A stretch of DNA of 34,058 nt from CAYUFF01 sp964444075 (GTDB taxonomy: Archaea; Aenigmatarchaeota; Aenigmatarchaeia; CG10238-14; SCSR01): the NCBI GenBank assembly GCA_964444075.1, contig CAYUFF010000006.1, positions 1 through 34,058 of the forward strand, written 5' to 3'. A program made the position numbers and the translations under genes. A model generated the notes under the pieces. It did no database searches, was not told the DNA's origin, and was given only the letters and a program-made list of their open reading frames with translations. This document shows positions 19,513 through 28,480 of this stretch, one piece after another. The number at the start of each line of letters is the position of its first letter. Position 1 is the stretch's first letter.

Positions 19513-20892
19513 ATGAAGAAAAGAAGGAAAAAAGAAAAGAGAAGGAAAATCAAAAAAGCCGTTAAACAGGAGCGAAAAAAGATTGAAGAACGAGAAATTG
19601 ATTACTTCTCGCTTCTTGAGGAAAAGCAGGCGATAGAGGATTTGCTCGCTTCCGTAGAAGATGAATACAGGGAAGCGAACATCTCTGAAGAAGCTTACCA
19701 GGAATTGAAGGAAAAGAACCTGAAGAGGTTAGAAAGAATAGAAAAACTTCTGAAAAAGGCTAAGAAAGTACGCGAAACCTTGGATAACGTCTCCGTTCCT
19801 CCGTCGAAAGAGGTTCAAACAAAACCGACAGAAAAACCCGAAATCGAAGATACTGTGAGCAAAGTTGTTAAAAAAGTGTTCTCTGAAGAGGTCGAACCCT
19901 TCCTTCAGAAAACTACGACGGAGCTTGAAAAACTCAAGGTTCTGATAACTACGGTTAAAGAAGGGTTAGGAGCAACGAACGAAAGGTTGCAAGTTGTGAG
20001 CGAACAGATGGCCGAGCTAAGAACGCTTTCTCATCAGCGTGAAGCTAGGGTAAGAGAAGCTGAAGTAAAGCTTGAAAAGCTTTCCGACATAGTTTCAGGG
20101 CTTGAGTTAAAGAAACTAAAAAAGGAGTTTGAAAAGAGGGATAGAACCTTGGGAGAACATGCAATGAAAATAGAGAAGTTAGAGAAACTTACGGAGCTCA
20201 TGAGGAAGGAACAAAGAAGATTGGGGAACATCCTAGAAGAAATAGGTTCTATAGAGAACGTGTTAAGAGTTTTGAAAGAAGTGGATTCTAAACTCAAGAC
20301 AATTTCCAAAAAAGGCGAACACATCGAAAAAATTTCTGGGAAGGTCGAAAAGCTTTACGTAGAGCTGAGTAAAAGGTTGGAAGAATTTTCAAGTTACAAG
20401 GATGAACAGATGAAGCTAAAGGACTTAGTGGAGGAGCTCATGAGGAGCGTAGAAGAATTAAGCATGAAAATCACGGAGTACGCTAAAAGGGAGGAAGTGG
20501 AAAGTTTGAGAGAAATGTTGGAAAGAAGAATCGAAAGCCTCAGGGCTGAGACAGAAGAATTAATCCCAGAGCCCATAAAAGAACTGAGAAAAGAAAAGGA
20601 AAGTATCGAAGAATTGCTAGCGACGTTAGAAAGGGAGTACGAAGAGGGAACGATCTCGGAAAAGGAATACACGGAAGCTAAGGAAAGGAATTTGGAAAGA
20701 CTGAGGATCGTGGAAGAAAAAATCAGAAAAACTTGGGAAGAAATAAAAGGAGCGAAGAAGAGAAGGGAGGAAAAGAAACCCTTAAGAAAGAAAGAAGAAG
20801 GGTTGGTAGCGGAGTTGGAAGAATTATTCAGGAAGGGAATGATTAGCAGAGAAGCTTACGAAAAGTCTAAGAAGATTTTGTTGGGAAGATAG
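19513..20892 (+). CDS. Cytoplasmic coiled-coil protein with SHOCT-like motifs
   Basis: This 459-residue protein is very rich in Lys, Glu and Arg, with no signal peptide or membrane segment, so it is probably cytoplasmic. I chose ATG 19513 over the adjacent TTG 19510. The first 18 residues are almost all Lys/Arg. A helical motif (EYREANISEEAYQELKEKN) occurs at about 19618-19760 and again at 20596-20735 (EYEEGTISEKEYTEAKERN). Long heptad-rich coils lie between, and the C-terminus (FRKGMISREAYEKSKKILL) resembles a SHOCT domain. The same motif closes the cytoplasmic tail of the next protein. It starts 26 bases after the giant gene and is probably cotranscribed with it. By position and motif I infer an adaptor between the motor and the other membrane proteins. 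It belongs to no named family that I recognise. Confidence 0.85.
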   Translation: MKKRRKKEKRRKIKKAVKQERKKIEEREIDYFSLLEEKQAIEDLLASVEDEYREANISEEAYQELKEKNLKRLERIEKLLKKAKKVRETLDNVSVPPSKEVQTKPTEKPEIEDTVSKVVKKVFSEEVEPFLQKTTTELEKLKVLITTVKEGLGATNERLQVVSEQMAELRTLSHQREARVREAEVKLEKLSDIVSGLELKKLKKEFEKRDRTLGEHAMKIEKLEKLTELMRKEQRRLGNILEEIGSIENVLRVLKEVDSKLKTISKKGEHIEKISGKVEKLYVELSKRLEEFSSYKDEQMKLKDLVEELMRSVEELSMKITEYAKREEVESLREMLERRIESLRAETEELIPEPIKELRKEKESIEELLATLEREYEEGTISEKEYTEAKERNLERLRIVEEKIRKTWEEIKGAKKRREEKKPLRKKEEGLVAELEELFRKGMISREAYEKSKKILLGR

Positions 20893-21031
20893 CTCAACGC
20901 CACCGATAGGTAAGGTCAACTTGACGCTCATCTACGTTCTCTCCCTTAACGTCATGAAGGTTCTTGAGAGAGGCCGAATTGTAAAAAATATTCCGAGAAA
21001 CAGAAATAAAACCGAAAGCTAAAATTTAAAT
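20893..21031 (+). promoter_or_regulatory. Spacer with possible promoter for the 2,050-residue protein gene
   Basis: This 139-base gap is the largest in the surface locus. An AT-rich box, GTAAAAAATATT, lies about 40-50 bases before the GTG start, and a second, AAAATTTAAAT, abuts it. The first could serve as a TATA box with a short leader. No clear Shine-Dalgarno site is seen. One frame is open through most of the gap (see findings). Confidence 0.3.
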
Positions 21032-24000
21032 GTGAAAAGGGAGACCCTCACAAAAATCTTAACGATTAAAGGAATAGTGATAGTTATAGCTTCCCTAGTA
21101 GCGATGAGTATCATCCCCACATACAGTAGCAGTAGCACACAACAACTCTCTACTGATGAATGGTGGAAAGCTTCTTGGCACTATAGGTTCAAACTCATAG
21201 TGAATTCTACGAAGTATGAGAGAGTTGATTGGCCTATAGAGTATGAGGTAAATTTCACTTCTTTACTCCACTCGCTGGGAGTTAACGGAACTTTTGACTT
21301 AAATTCTCCGAGGGTCTTTGAGTACGATTCCGAAGGAAACTTTCTTTATGAGGTTCCCTCCCAATTCGATGTGGATGAAGACTTCAACGCATCTACTAAT
21401 GCTGTTGGAACATTAGTATTTTTACTTAACGGGAGCACGCCAGCGAACGCAAAAAGATATTTCTACGTGTACTTCGATATCCTAGAAAACGGACAAAAAT
21501 CAGAACCGAACTATCCTACCAACTTGAGTTATAGTTGGGATGGTCGCTTTATAGAGGTCAACACGAGTAAAATGAGGATTTTCATAGACACGAACAAAAG
21601 CGAACATACTTCTGGAATCTACAAAGTCATTATCGGCGATACGACAATCTTCGATACACCTGAGAATGAGAGGACGATGGAATATATTAACTACTTTAAC
21701 GGAAGCCATAACTTAACCTCTTATTTGGCTGGGAATGCTACTTTCATAGAGGGTCCTGTGAGATTGACCATAAAACAAGTCGGTGACGAAATAGTTTTTG
21801 GCTCCGACCAACCAACTGGCGAAGGGAAGTTCGTGAAAAAATACTACATTTACAATCGTGCAGGAAGCGGAATAGCCGGAAGTTGGATTAAAATAGAACA
21901 TACCTTTAAAAACGATGCTACCTTTTCGATTACCAGAAATTCGACTCCTGCTGGAGCTTTAGCTTTAGACGTTGATAGAAGTTTTTATTTTGGCGTCGAC
22001 GCTTACGACGGTAACGTTACAGACCCTTACTCTTGGTACTTAGCTATCGAGGCAACTACCACCAACGTGGTAGGAGTGATAAACCTAAACGAAAGTGGGG
22101 CAAACTATTTTGCGACCAACTCCACGGCATGGGGAAGGATAGGAATAGAGCTAAACACAGTCTCGTTGAATCCGGGTGATGCTATCTCGGAAACCGCGTT
22201 GGTATACTTTGGTAAAGGAGGGACGATACCTACAGCCAGCGACGAGTTCAGAGATATCGTCGATAGGTTCAAAACCCCAATCGAAATTCAAGCTTTAGCT
22301 CCTGAAAAATGGAAAGTTAGGGTGAAAGCAGCGACAGACAAACCTATCTACAACAGAGGAGAAAGTTTGTTCATCTACGGAAACGTGACCTACGACCCCA
22401 CGAGCTTAGTTGCAAAGATGAATGCTACCTTGGATATGGGAACTCTGGATTTGAGTGACGATCAAACAATAGTTCTCTACGATGACGGAACTCATGGTGA
22501 TGCTGTAGCTGGAGACAAAATTTTTACGAATTACTTCAACCTTACTCCTACAGCTAACTTAGGAGTCTGGAACGTTACGATTAAAGCTTACGATGCTGAG
22601 GGATACCTCTTAAACCAAACCTGGGTAACTTTTAACGTTACGAACGTTTATAGGGTTAACGTAACGATTTTGAACCCTACGGGGTTGACGGAAAGGCCGA
22701 TAAACGTAACAATCCAAGTCAAAAACTACCTAGGGGATACGTGGATATCTGGAGCAACGATAAATTGTAGCTATGACGGTGTTTTTGTCGATAATTACAC
22801 CGACTATTCTAACGGAACCTATTCGCTAACTTTTCAGGCACCTTCTACTCCTGGGGTTTACGTTTTGAATTGTAGCGCGAACAGGACTAACAACTTCGGC
22901 TGGGATACCGACACCTTTACGGCTGAAAGTACCACTTCCAACGTAAGCATCGAGGTTTCCCCTACCAACTTTACGGCAACAAACATAACTTGGTATAAAA
23001 ACCAGAGTTTTGAACTAATCGTGAACACGACGAACGTAGGAAATGTTACAGCCTTCGACGTCAACTTTACCCTAACCCTTCCTGCGGGATGGTCTGCCAA
23101 TTCGACGTTGGAACCGTGTGGAGACATAGGAGTAGGCGAATCCTGCACGAAAGCTTTCAAGGTAACGGTCGCCGAGGCCACACCACCCGGAAACTACTTG
23201 GTTAACGTTACTGTAGTATGGAGGAATTACGACGGGAGCGTGGGGACGAACGAAACTTCGGTAAACGTTACCGTAACTCCAAACCCGATCTTAGAAATTC
23301 CCGAAGAGATCGTATCGAACTGGGTGGTTGCTGGCGAAGAAAGGACGGTCGGTAACTTTACCCTAAATTCAACCGGTAACGACGCTCTACTGGATGTCAA
23401 CTTCGAAGTCATCGGTTTAGAAGATTTTACTATAGAATTCTTGCCTTCTAGCTTAACCAGCTTAGACGCAGGAAAGACACAGAGCGTTCAAATAAACGTG
23501 AGCGTCCCGTCAAACTACCCTACGGGAGTTTATCGAGGAACGATTAACGTTACAACCTCAAACGACGGTTGGGATAACCTAACTCTAGAAATAATAGTCT
23601 CTGGCACCAATTTGACCATCGAGGTTTCCCCTACCAACTTTACGGCAACAAACATAACTTGGTATAAAAACCAGAGTTTTGAACTAATCGTGAACACGAC
23701 GAACGTAGGAAATGTTACAGCCTTCGACGTCAACTTTACCCTAACCCTTCCTGCGGGATGGTCTGCCAATTCGACGTTGGAACCGTGTGGAGACATAGGA
23801 GTAGGCGAATCCTGCACGAAAGCTTTCAAGGTAACGGTCGCCGAGGCCACACCACCCGGAAACTACTTGGTTAACGTTACTGTAGTATGGAGGAATTACG
23901 ACGGGAGCGTGGGGACGAACGAAACTTCGGTAAACGTTACCGTAACTCCAAACCCGATCTTAGAAATTCCCGAAGAGATCGTATCGAACTCGATAGCCCC

Positions 24001-27000
24001 TGGGACTGAGGGGATTTTGGGCAACTTTACCCTAAATTCAACCGGTAACGACGCTCTACTCAACATAACCTTTGTTTTAACTGGTTTGGAAGATTTTGAT
24101 GTCGAATTCATTCCCTCTGGAGTCTCAACCCTAGGAGCTGGAAAAGTTCAAAGCATACAGATTAACGTCAGCGTTCCTGCTGGTTACCCAGCAGGTACCT
24201 ACTACGGAAGTGTAAACGTTACAACCTCAAACGACGGTTGGGATAACCTAACTTTGGAAGTAATAGTCCCAATTAGCAGAACTTGGACCCTTCAACCTGA
24301 GTATTGTGAGAAGATTGAAATTCCAGACTGGGGGATAGTTTGTGAGGTAAACGTCACTAACACTGGTAACGACATCATAAATTTTACCATCACTCCTCCG
24401 AGAGCAAACTACACGTGGGTTAACGAAACTAGCTTCTACGTACCAAAGCAAGCCACGCATACATTCTCCGTGTGGTACAACGTTAGCGGCGTGCCCAAAG
24501 ATTTTTACAACGCAACCTACAACATTACCGCGATACAACCTGCCCAACCCGCCTACCGTCTGCTCACAGTCAGTTTGTTGCCGTTCATCCCACCTACGAT
24601 AAACGTTTCAATCCATCCGAAGAAGGCGGACCAATTGAGCTACTTCGAAATCTATGCTAACGTAACGGATAACGTTGGATACGGAATAAACTTTACTGAA
24701 GTTACCGTCATCAGACCAGATGGTACAGCAGATAAGAAAAACATGACGAACGTTTTCATCATCGGCGACCTCTCAACGTGGTATGCGAGATATCCGGACG
24801 GATGGGGAAATACGAGTTTGAGGGGCAACTACACGGTAATAGTGAGGGCTAGAGACAACTTAGGCGTGGAAAATGAAGTCGAGGACTGGTTCACAGTCTT
24901 CGTGAAACCCTCCATCAACGTAACGACTTACTCAAAGGAATACTATCAGGGTGACACGGCAACGATATTCTTCGAAGCGAAAGATGCACTCGACGAACCT
25001 TTAACTAACGCAAACGTAACGATTTTGATAAAGACCCCATCTGGTAAGATAGTCTTTAATGAGACTTACAAGACGAATTCGATGGGAAGGATAGAACCGT
25101 TGCCAACCTATTCCATACCCACAGACGCCGAGGTAGGAACTTACAACTTAAGTTGCGTCTTAAGATATTTTGATCCGAGTGCCAACGAGGACGTAAGAGT
25201 CGAGAATGAAACTACCTTTACTGTGGTGGAGATGGTCGTGGGCGGGCTCTTTGTGGATATAGAAGGGTCTTTCTCCTACACGGAAAAGTTCATGAAGTTC
25301 TGGATTTCAACTTACGATGCTGCAGGATCACCAGTGAACGTCGATGAACTCAACCTAACAGTCTTGGACCCTAATGATAACACACTCTTTTCTACGAACG
25401 TTTCTGATGTAGAAAGAAAGGATGAAGGTCTTTACTTCTACCGTCATAACTTGACGGGGAACGAACTCGAAGGTGACTATTTAGTTATAGTTAGAGTGAG
25501 AAAAGGAGGGTTCGAGGCTCAGACAACAAAAACCTTTACTCTTACCAAGAAGGGAATTATAGCTTCTATAGAAACTCAGGTAGTTTGGTATCCCGAAAAC
25601 ACGATGACTTTCATCATACACGTTTACGATGAAAGCTATGCTCCCGTAGATCCAGATGAAATGAACTTGACAGTTTACGTGGGTTCGCCGCTCTTGAACA
25701 ACGTTTATTTAGTAAGCAACCTTTCTGATCCTAGGATGCAAAAAGTTGAGAACGGGAGTTATGTTTTGAGCTACGTCATGCCGGCCGACACACCGTCGGG
25801 AGATTATTGGGCAATCTTGAGGGTGAGGAAAGATACTCTTTACACTATCACAGAAAAGCCGTTCAGAGTTTCTAAGGGGGGCCCCTACGACGTGAGGATA
25901 GAATTGATAGACACGGAGGTCTATCGAGAAGATTTCTTGGACTTTTACATAATAATAGAGAATAAGGGTGAGGTGAGTCAAGACGTAGACCTAGAATATT
26001 GGGTTTCCGGCTTTAACCAAACTTGGTATTACGCCTCCGAAGCTGTATACGTGCCGGCGTTTTCCAATAAAACGTTATTGAGGAGCGTCTACATCTTCTC
26101 AACACAGCCGATAGGTAAGTATTGGTTGAACGTCAAAGTAACTTACGACGTCACCCAACCACCGATAATTAAGAACGTTACGTTTTCCGTCATCGAAAAG
26201 GTCGTTCCGACGATTCCTCGTGCACCAATGCCGGTAGCGCCTCCACCGGCTGCCCCTCCTGGAGTCCCTAAGATCCTCATAGTAGAGTATCCGTACGAAA
26301 TCTCTTTGGTAGCAGGATGGACAAAGTATCCTTCCGTAAAAGTGAAGAACGTCGGGGAAGTCGATTTGTACGAGGTTGAACTAGTTTTGAGCGGGTTACC
26401 CTCACAATGGTTCAGCGTAACCCCTAAAAAAATCGATGTCTTGCACGTCAATGAAACGGGGACGTTTACGGTAAGCATTTCCGTTCCGAAAGGGGAGAAA
26501 GCCAAAGAGTATATCGTTAGGTTGATAGCCTTAAGCAACCAGACGAAGGATGAAAAAACCATGCTCCTAAGGGTGTTTACTTCCTTGGAAGAGCTCATAA
26601 AATTTGAACTCAGGAAACTGGAAATCGAATTCAGAAAGCTTAAGCTAGAGAAAAAGCAAGCGGAAGATGCTGGAAAAGACGTTTCGGATTGTTTACCGTT
26701 GATAGAAGAGGTAGGTCATCAAATCGATCTCGCAAAGAGCGCCCTAAAGGAAAGGAGGTATGACGATGCACTGAAAAACATCGACACGGGATGGAGTTTA
26801 ATCGAAAGAGCAAGAGAATGTCTTGCTCAAGCACCATTCGTAAGACCTTTAATAGTACCCGTGATTCCAACCTGGATTTTCTTGGTCGTAGTTGCGCTTT
26901 TCATGGTGATTACACTACTCCTCGTCTTCACGAGGAGGTTGAGGAGGCTGTTAAGATCTATCTTTGAGAGAAAGGCAGTAGAAATGACGAGAATAAAAGA

Positions 27001-27184
27001 AATAGTCACACCCAAGGAGGAAAGAAAACTTCTGGAAGAAGAAAGAGATAGGATCAGGAGGGCTTTAGACTTGCTGAGGAGAGAATACGAAGAAGGCATA
27101 ATCTCAGACGCTACTTATGCTGAGCTTAGGAGGGCCAATGAAGAAAGGTTGAAAAGGATTGAAGAAAGGTTGAGGAAAATATGA
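21032..27184 (+). CDS. Large exported membrane-anchored surface protein with cytoplasmic SHOCT-like tail
   Basis: This 2,050-residue protein starts at GTG. The N-terminus is basic then hydrophobic (KGIVIVIASLVAMSIIP), a signal peptide or anchor. Next come a DUF2341-like segment (EWWKASWHYRFKL), a beta region with the DDGTHGDAVAGDKI motif, tandem CARDB/NEW3-like modules (22940-24570), further Ig-like domains, a Pro-rich linker (26212-26270), a NEW3-like domain, and a helical region (26590-26830) with LAKSALKERRYDDALKNI. A membrane segment follows (about 26865-26930, IFLVVVALFMVITLLLVF), then a basic tail of about 80 residues ending in the motif shared with the coiled-coil protein (EYEEGIISDATYAELRRAN). 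Sequons are frequent outside and absent from the tail. It overlaps the next gene by four bases. It looks like a partner of the giant protein; its role is unknown. Confidence 0.88.
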   Translation: MKRETLTKILTIKGIVIVIASLVAMSIIPTYSSSSTQQLSTDEWWKASWHYRFKLIVNSTKYERVDWPIEYEVNFTSLLHSLGVNGTFDLNSPRVFEYDSEGNFLYEVPSQFDVDEDFNASTNAVGTLVFLLNGSTPANAKRYFYVYFDILENGQKSEPNYPTNLSYSWDGRFIEVNTSKMRIFIDTNKSEHTSGIYKVIIGDTTIFDTPENERTMEYINYFNGSHNLTSYLAGNATFIEGPVRLTIKQVGDEIVFGSDQPTGEGKFVKKYYIYNRAGSGIAGSWIKIEHTFKNDATFSITRNSTPAGALALDVDRSFYFGVDAYDGNVTDPYSWYLAIEATTTNVVGVINLNESGANYFATNSTAWGRIGIELNTVSLNPGDAISETALVYFGKGGTIPTASDEFRDIVDRFKTPIEIQALAPEKWKVRVKAATDKPIYNRGESLFIYGNVTYDPTSLVAKMNATLDMGTLDLSDDQTIVLYDDGTHGDAVAGDKIFTNYFNLTPTANLGVWNVTIKAYDAEGYLLNQTWVTFNVTNVYRVNVTILNPTGLTERPINVTIQVKNYLGDTWISGATINCSYDGVFVDNYTDYSNGTYSLTFQAPSTPGVYVLNCSANRTNNFGWDTDTFTAESTTSNVSIEVSPTNFTATNITWYKNQSFELIVNTTNVGNVTAFDVNFTLTLPAGWSANSTLEPCGDIGVGESCTKAFKVTVAEATPPGNYLVNVTVVWRNYDGSVGTNETSVNVTVTPNPILEIPEEIVSNWVVAGEERTVGNFTLNSTGNDALLDVNFEVIGLEDFTIEFLPSSLTSLDAGKTQSVQINVSVPSNYPTGVYRGTINVTTSNDGWDNLTLEIIVSGTNLTIEVSPTNFTATNITWYKNQSFELIVNTTNVGNVTAFDVNFTLTLPAGWSANSTLEPCGDIGVGESCTKAFKVTVAEATPPGNYLVNVTVVWRNYDGSVGTNETSVNVTVTPNPILEIPEEIVSNSIAPGTEGILGNFTLNSTGNDALLNITFVLTGLEDFDVEFIPSGVSTLGAGKVQSIQINVSVPAGYPAGTYYGSVNVTTSNDGWDNLTLEVIVPISRTWTLQPEYCEKIEIPDWGIVCEVNVTNTGNDIINFTITPPRANYTWVNETSFYVPKQATHTFSVWYNVSGVPKDFYNATYNITAIQPAQPAYRLLTVSLLPFIPPTINVSIHPKKADQLSYFEIYANVTDNVGYGINFTEVTVIRPDGTADKKNMTNVFIIGDLSTWYARYPDGWGNTSLRGNYTVIVRARDNLGVENEVEDWFTVFVKPSINVTTYSKEYYQGDTATIFFEAKDALDEPLTNANVTILIKTPSGKIVFNETYKTNSMGRIEPLPTYSIPTDAEVGTYNLSCVLRYFDPSANEDVRVENETTFTVVEMVVGGLFVDIEGSFSYTEKFMKFWISTYDAAGSPVNVDELNLTVLDPNDNTLFSTNVSDVERKDEGLYFYRHNLTGNELEGDYLVIVRVRKGGFEAQTTKTFTLTKKGIIASIETQVVWYPENTMTFIIHVYDESYAPVDPDEMNLTVYVGSPLLNNVYLVSNLSDPRMQKVENGSYVLSYVMPADTPSGDYWAILRVRKDTLYTITEKPFRVSKGGPYDVRIELIDTEVYREDFLDFYIIIENKGEVSQDVDLEYWVSGFNQTWYYASEAVYVPAFSNKTLLRSVYIFSTQPIGKYWLNVKVTYDVTQPPIIKNVTFSVIEKVVPTIPRAPMPVAPPPAAPPGVPKILIVEYPYEISLVAGWTKYPSVKVKNVGEVDLYEVELVLSGLPSQWFSVTPKKIDVLHVNETGTFTVSISVPKGEKAKEYIVRLIALSNQTKDEKTMLLRVFTSLEELIKFELRKLEIEFRKLKLEKKQAEDAGKDVSDCLPLIEEVGHQIDLAKSALKERRYDDALKNIDTGWSLIERARECLAQAPFVRPLIVPVIPTWIFLVVVALFMVITLLLVFTRRLRRLLRSIFERKAVEMTRIKEIVTPKEERKLLEEERDRIRRALDLLRREYEEGIISDATYAELRRANEERLKRIEERLRKI
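22948..23321 (+). repeat. 374-bp perfect direct repeat, copy 1
   Basis: By direct reading, this stretch is identical base for base to 23617-23990, at an offset of 669 bases (223 codons). It encodes a CARDB/NEW3-like domain. The reading frame is preserved. Confidence 0.95.
23617..23990 (+). repeat. 374-bp perfect direct repeat, copy 2
   Basis: Second copy of 22948-23321. The 3' remainder of the 669-base unit is diverged apart from short identical islands (for example around 23354-23391 against 24022-24061, and 23547-23583 against 24218-24254). Confidence 0.95.
27172..27175 (+). promoter_or_regulatory. Shine-Dalgarno site for the 411-residue protein
   Basis: GAGG lies five bases before the ATG at 27181, inside the end of the upstream gene. 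With the ATGA stop/start overlap it implies translational coupling. Confidence 0.6.
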
Positions 27185-28416
27185 GAGAGAAAACTCTATT
27201 CGTAATCCTAACGGTACTCCTCCTATCGCTTCTTTCTTTCTACTTCTTCAAGTCGCAAATAACGGGTTTTTTCGCGAGCGTTGCTAAAATTTTTCTTTCG
27301 GTTTCCCCTTCAACACGAGCTTGTGTATACTTGACCGTAAGCAATGAAACCGCTTTAGAAGGAAGTACGGTCTACATAACGCTAATAACAGAAAACTGCG
27401 GAAGCCAAAATTTTTCTGGATACAGTGAAATAACGCTCTTAGACGCTTTAAACAGAACAATCTTTTCCTCTTCCTCCTTACCTTACTCTTTAACTCTAGG
27501 GTCTACCATTTCCTTTAAAACAAGCTGGTACGCATCCCCACCAGGAAAGTACCTCGTCATCGGAAAAGTTTTTTACGACAACAAAACCGAGATTAAGTAT
27601 AAAACAATAACGGTAAAAACACCTCCCGCTCCTCTCCCACCACCGCCACCGACAGCAGCACCAATACCGCCCGTCGTCGCGGTTCCAGCAATCTTAAACA
27701 TGAGCATAGAATACCCTAGGATTCTCAACGTTACACAAGCCGTTGCTTATCCGATACTGTTCGTTGTAAACAACACGGGAACGCTACCAATTCGCAACCT
27801 AACTTTGAAGGCATGGAGTAGTGAGAAACTAATAATGGTAGGTGAAATAAGACCTGAAGTTGTTCCAGAGCTCAGACCAGGCACTTCTGCGATTTTTTTG
27901 TTCGCGGTCTTCGTTCACCCAGAAACTCATCCAGGAAATTATAATCTCTATTTCAACGTTTCCGATGAGATTTCACGAAGCGGAAGAATAACTTTGGTTG
28001 TGAAGAAGCTCGAAATAAAAGAAAGAGCGTTCAGTCTGTTGAGGTATTACGAATTCCTCATCGATAGTCTAGAAAGTTTAGCTATGAAGGTGAAGAAAGT
28101 AGAAAGAAGGAACGTTACGCTAGCTCTCAACAAACTGATGGAGGCGAAGAGAGAGTTTAAAGTTTGTGAAAACCTTTACGAAATGATGTTTTACGAAAAG
28201 AGTATAGAAAAGCTGGAGGACGTGAAAGAAAAGTTGAGTGAGGTGGTCGAGTTGCTGACGGTCGCCCCTCCGATAGAAGTCGTCAAGCCAGCAAAGCCTA
28301 CGAAACCCTTACCCTATCATCTTTTCCTTTTGCCTCTGGTAGTCATCGTCGTGATAGCGGCCACTATGGCATTTTGGAGAAGAAGAAAGCCTGTACTAAG
28401 ATACAAACGTTGGTAA
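27181..28416 (+). CDS. Small membrane-anchored surface protein with the same architecture
   Basis: This 411-residue protein starts at an ATGA overlap with the preceding gene. The N-terminus is a signal or anchor helix (LFVILTVLLLSLLSFYFF). A CARDB-like domain with two Cys follows (27320-27610), then a linker of Pro and Ala (27622-27680), a second NEW3-like domain (27690-28010), a charged helical region (28020-28260), a C-terminal membrane helix (28315-28375, LFLLPLVVIVVIAATMAF) and a basic tail (WRRRKPVLRYKRW). It repeats in miniature the order stalk, beta domain, helices, membrane, basic end seen in the 2,050-residue protein. Tight coupling implies a fixed ratio with that protein. I infer a subunit or assembly factor of the same envelope complex; no family name can be given. 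Confidence 0.85.
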   Translation: MREKTLFVILTVLLLSLLSFYFFKSQITGFFASVAKIFLSVSPSTRACVYLTVSNETALEGSTVYITLITENCGSQNFSGYSEITLLDALNRTIFSSSSLPYSLTLGSTISFKTSWYASPPGKYLVIGKVFYDNKTEIKYKTITVKTPPAPLPPPPPTAAPIPPVVAVPAILNMSIEYPRILNVTQAVAYPILFVVNNTGTLPIRNLTLKAWSSEKLIMVGEIRPEVVPELRPGTSAIFLFAVFVHPETHPGNYNLYFNVSDEISRSGRITLVVKKLEIKERAFSLLRYYEFLIDSLESLAMKVKKVERRNVTLALNKLMEAKREFKVCENLYEMMFYEKSIEKLEDVKEKLSEVVELLTVAPPIEVVKPAKPTKPLPYHLFLLPLVVIVVIAATMAFWRRRKPVLRYKRW

Positions 28417-28424
28417 TAGTAACG

Positions 28425-28480
28425 CTTAAAATGTGCTTGTTTAACTCTTTTTTCTTTTGCTTCTTTTTCTTCTTCCTTTC
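28425..28480 (+). terminator. T-rich terminator region at the convergent junction
   Basis: Downstream of the 411-residue gene the plus strand has several T-runs (tttttt at 28447-28452, then cttttgcttctttttcttc). Archaeal termination relies on such T-tracts. Most of it lies inside the opposing gene, where it encodes that protein's Lys/Arg-rich C-terminus. Confidence 0.5.

Noticed and set aside
22858..23850. Two nearly identical antisense frames (22858-23181 and 23530-23850)
   Set aside because: They mirror the perfect 374-bp repeat on the coding strand and have no initiation signals or independent support.
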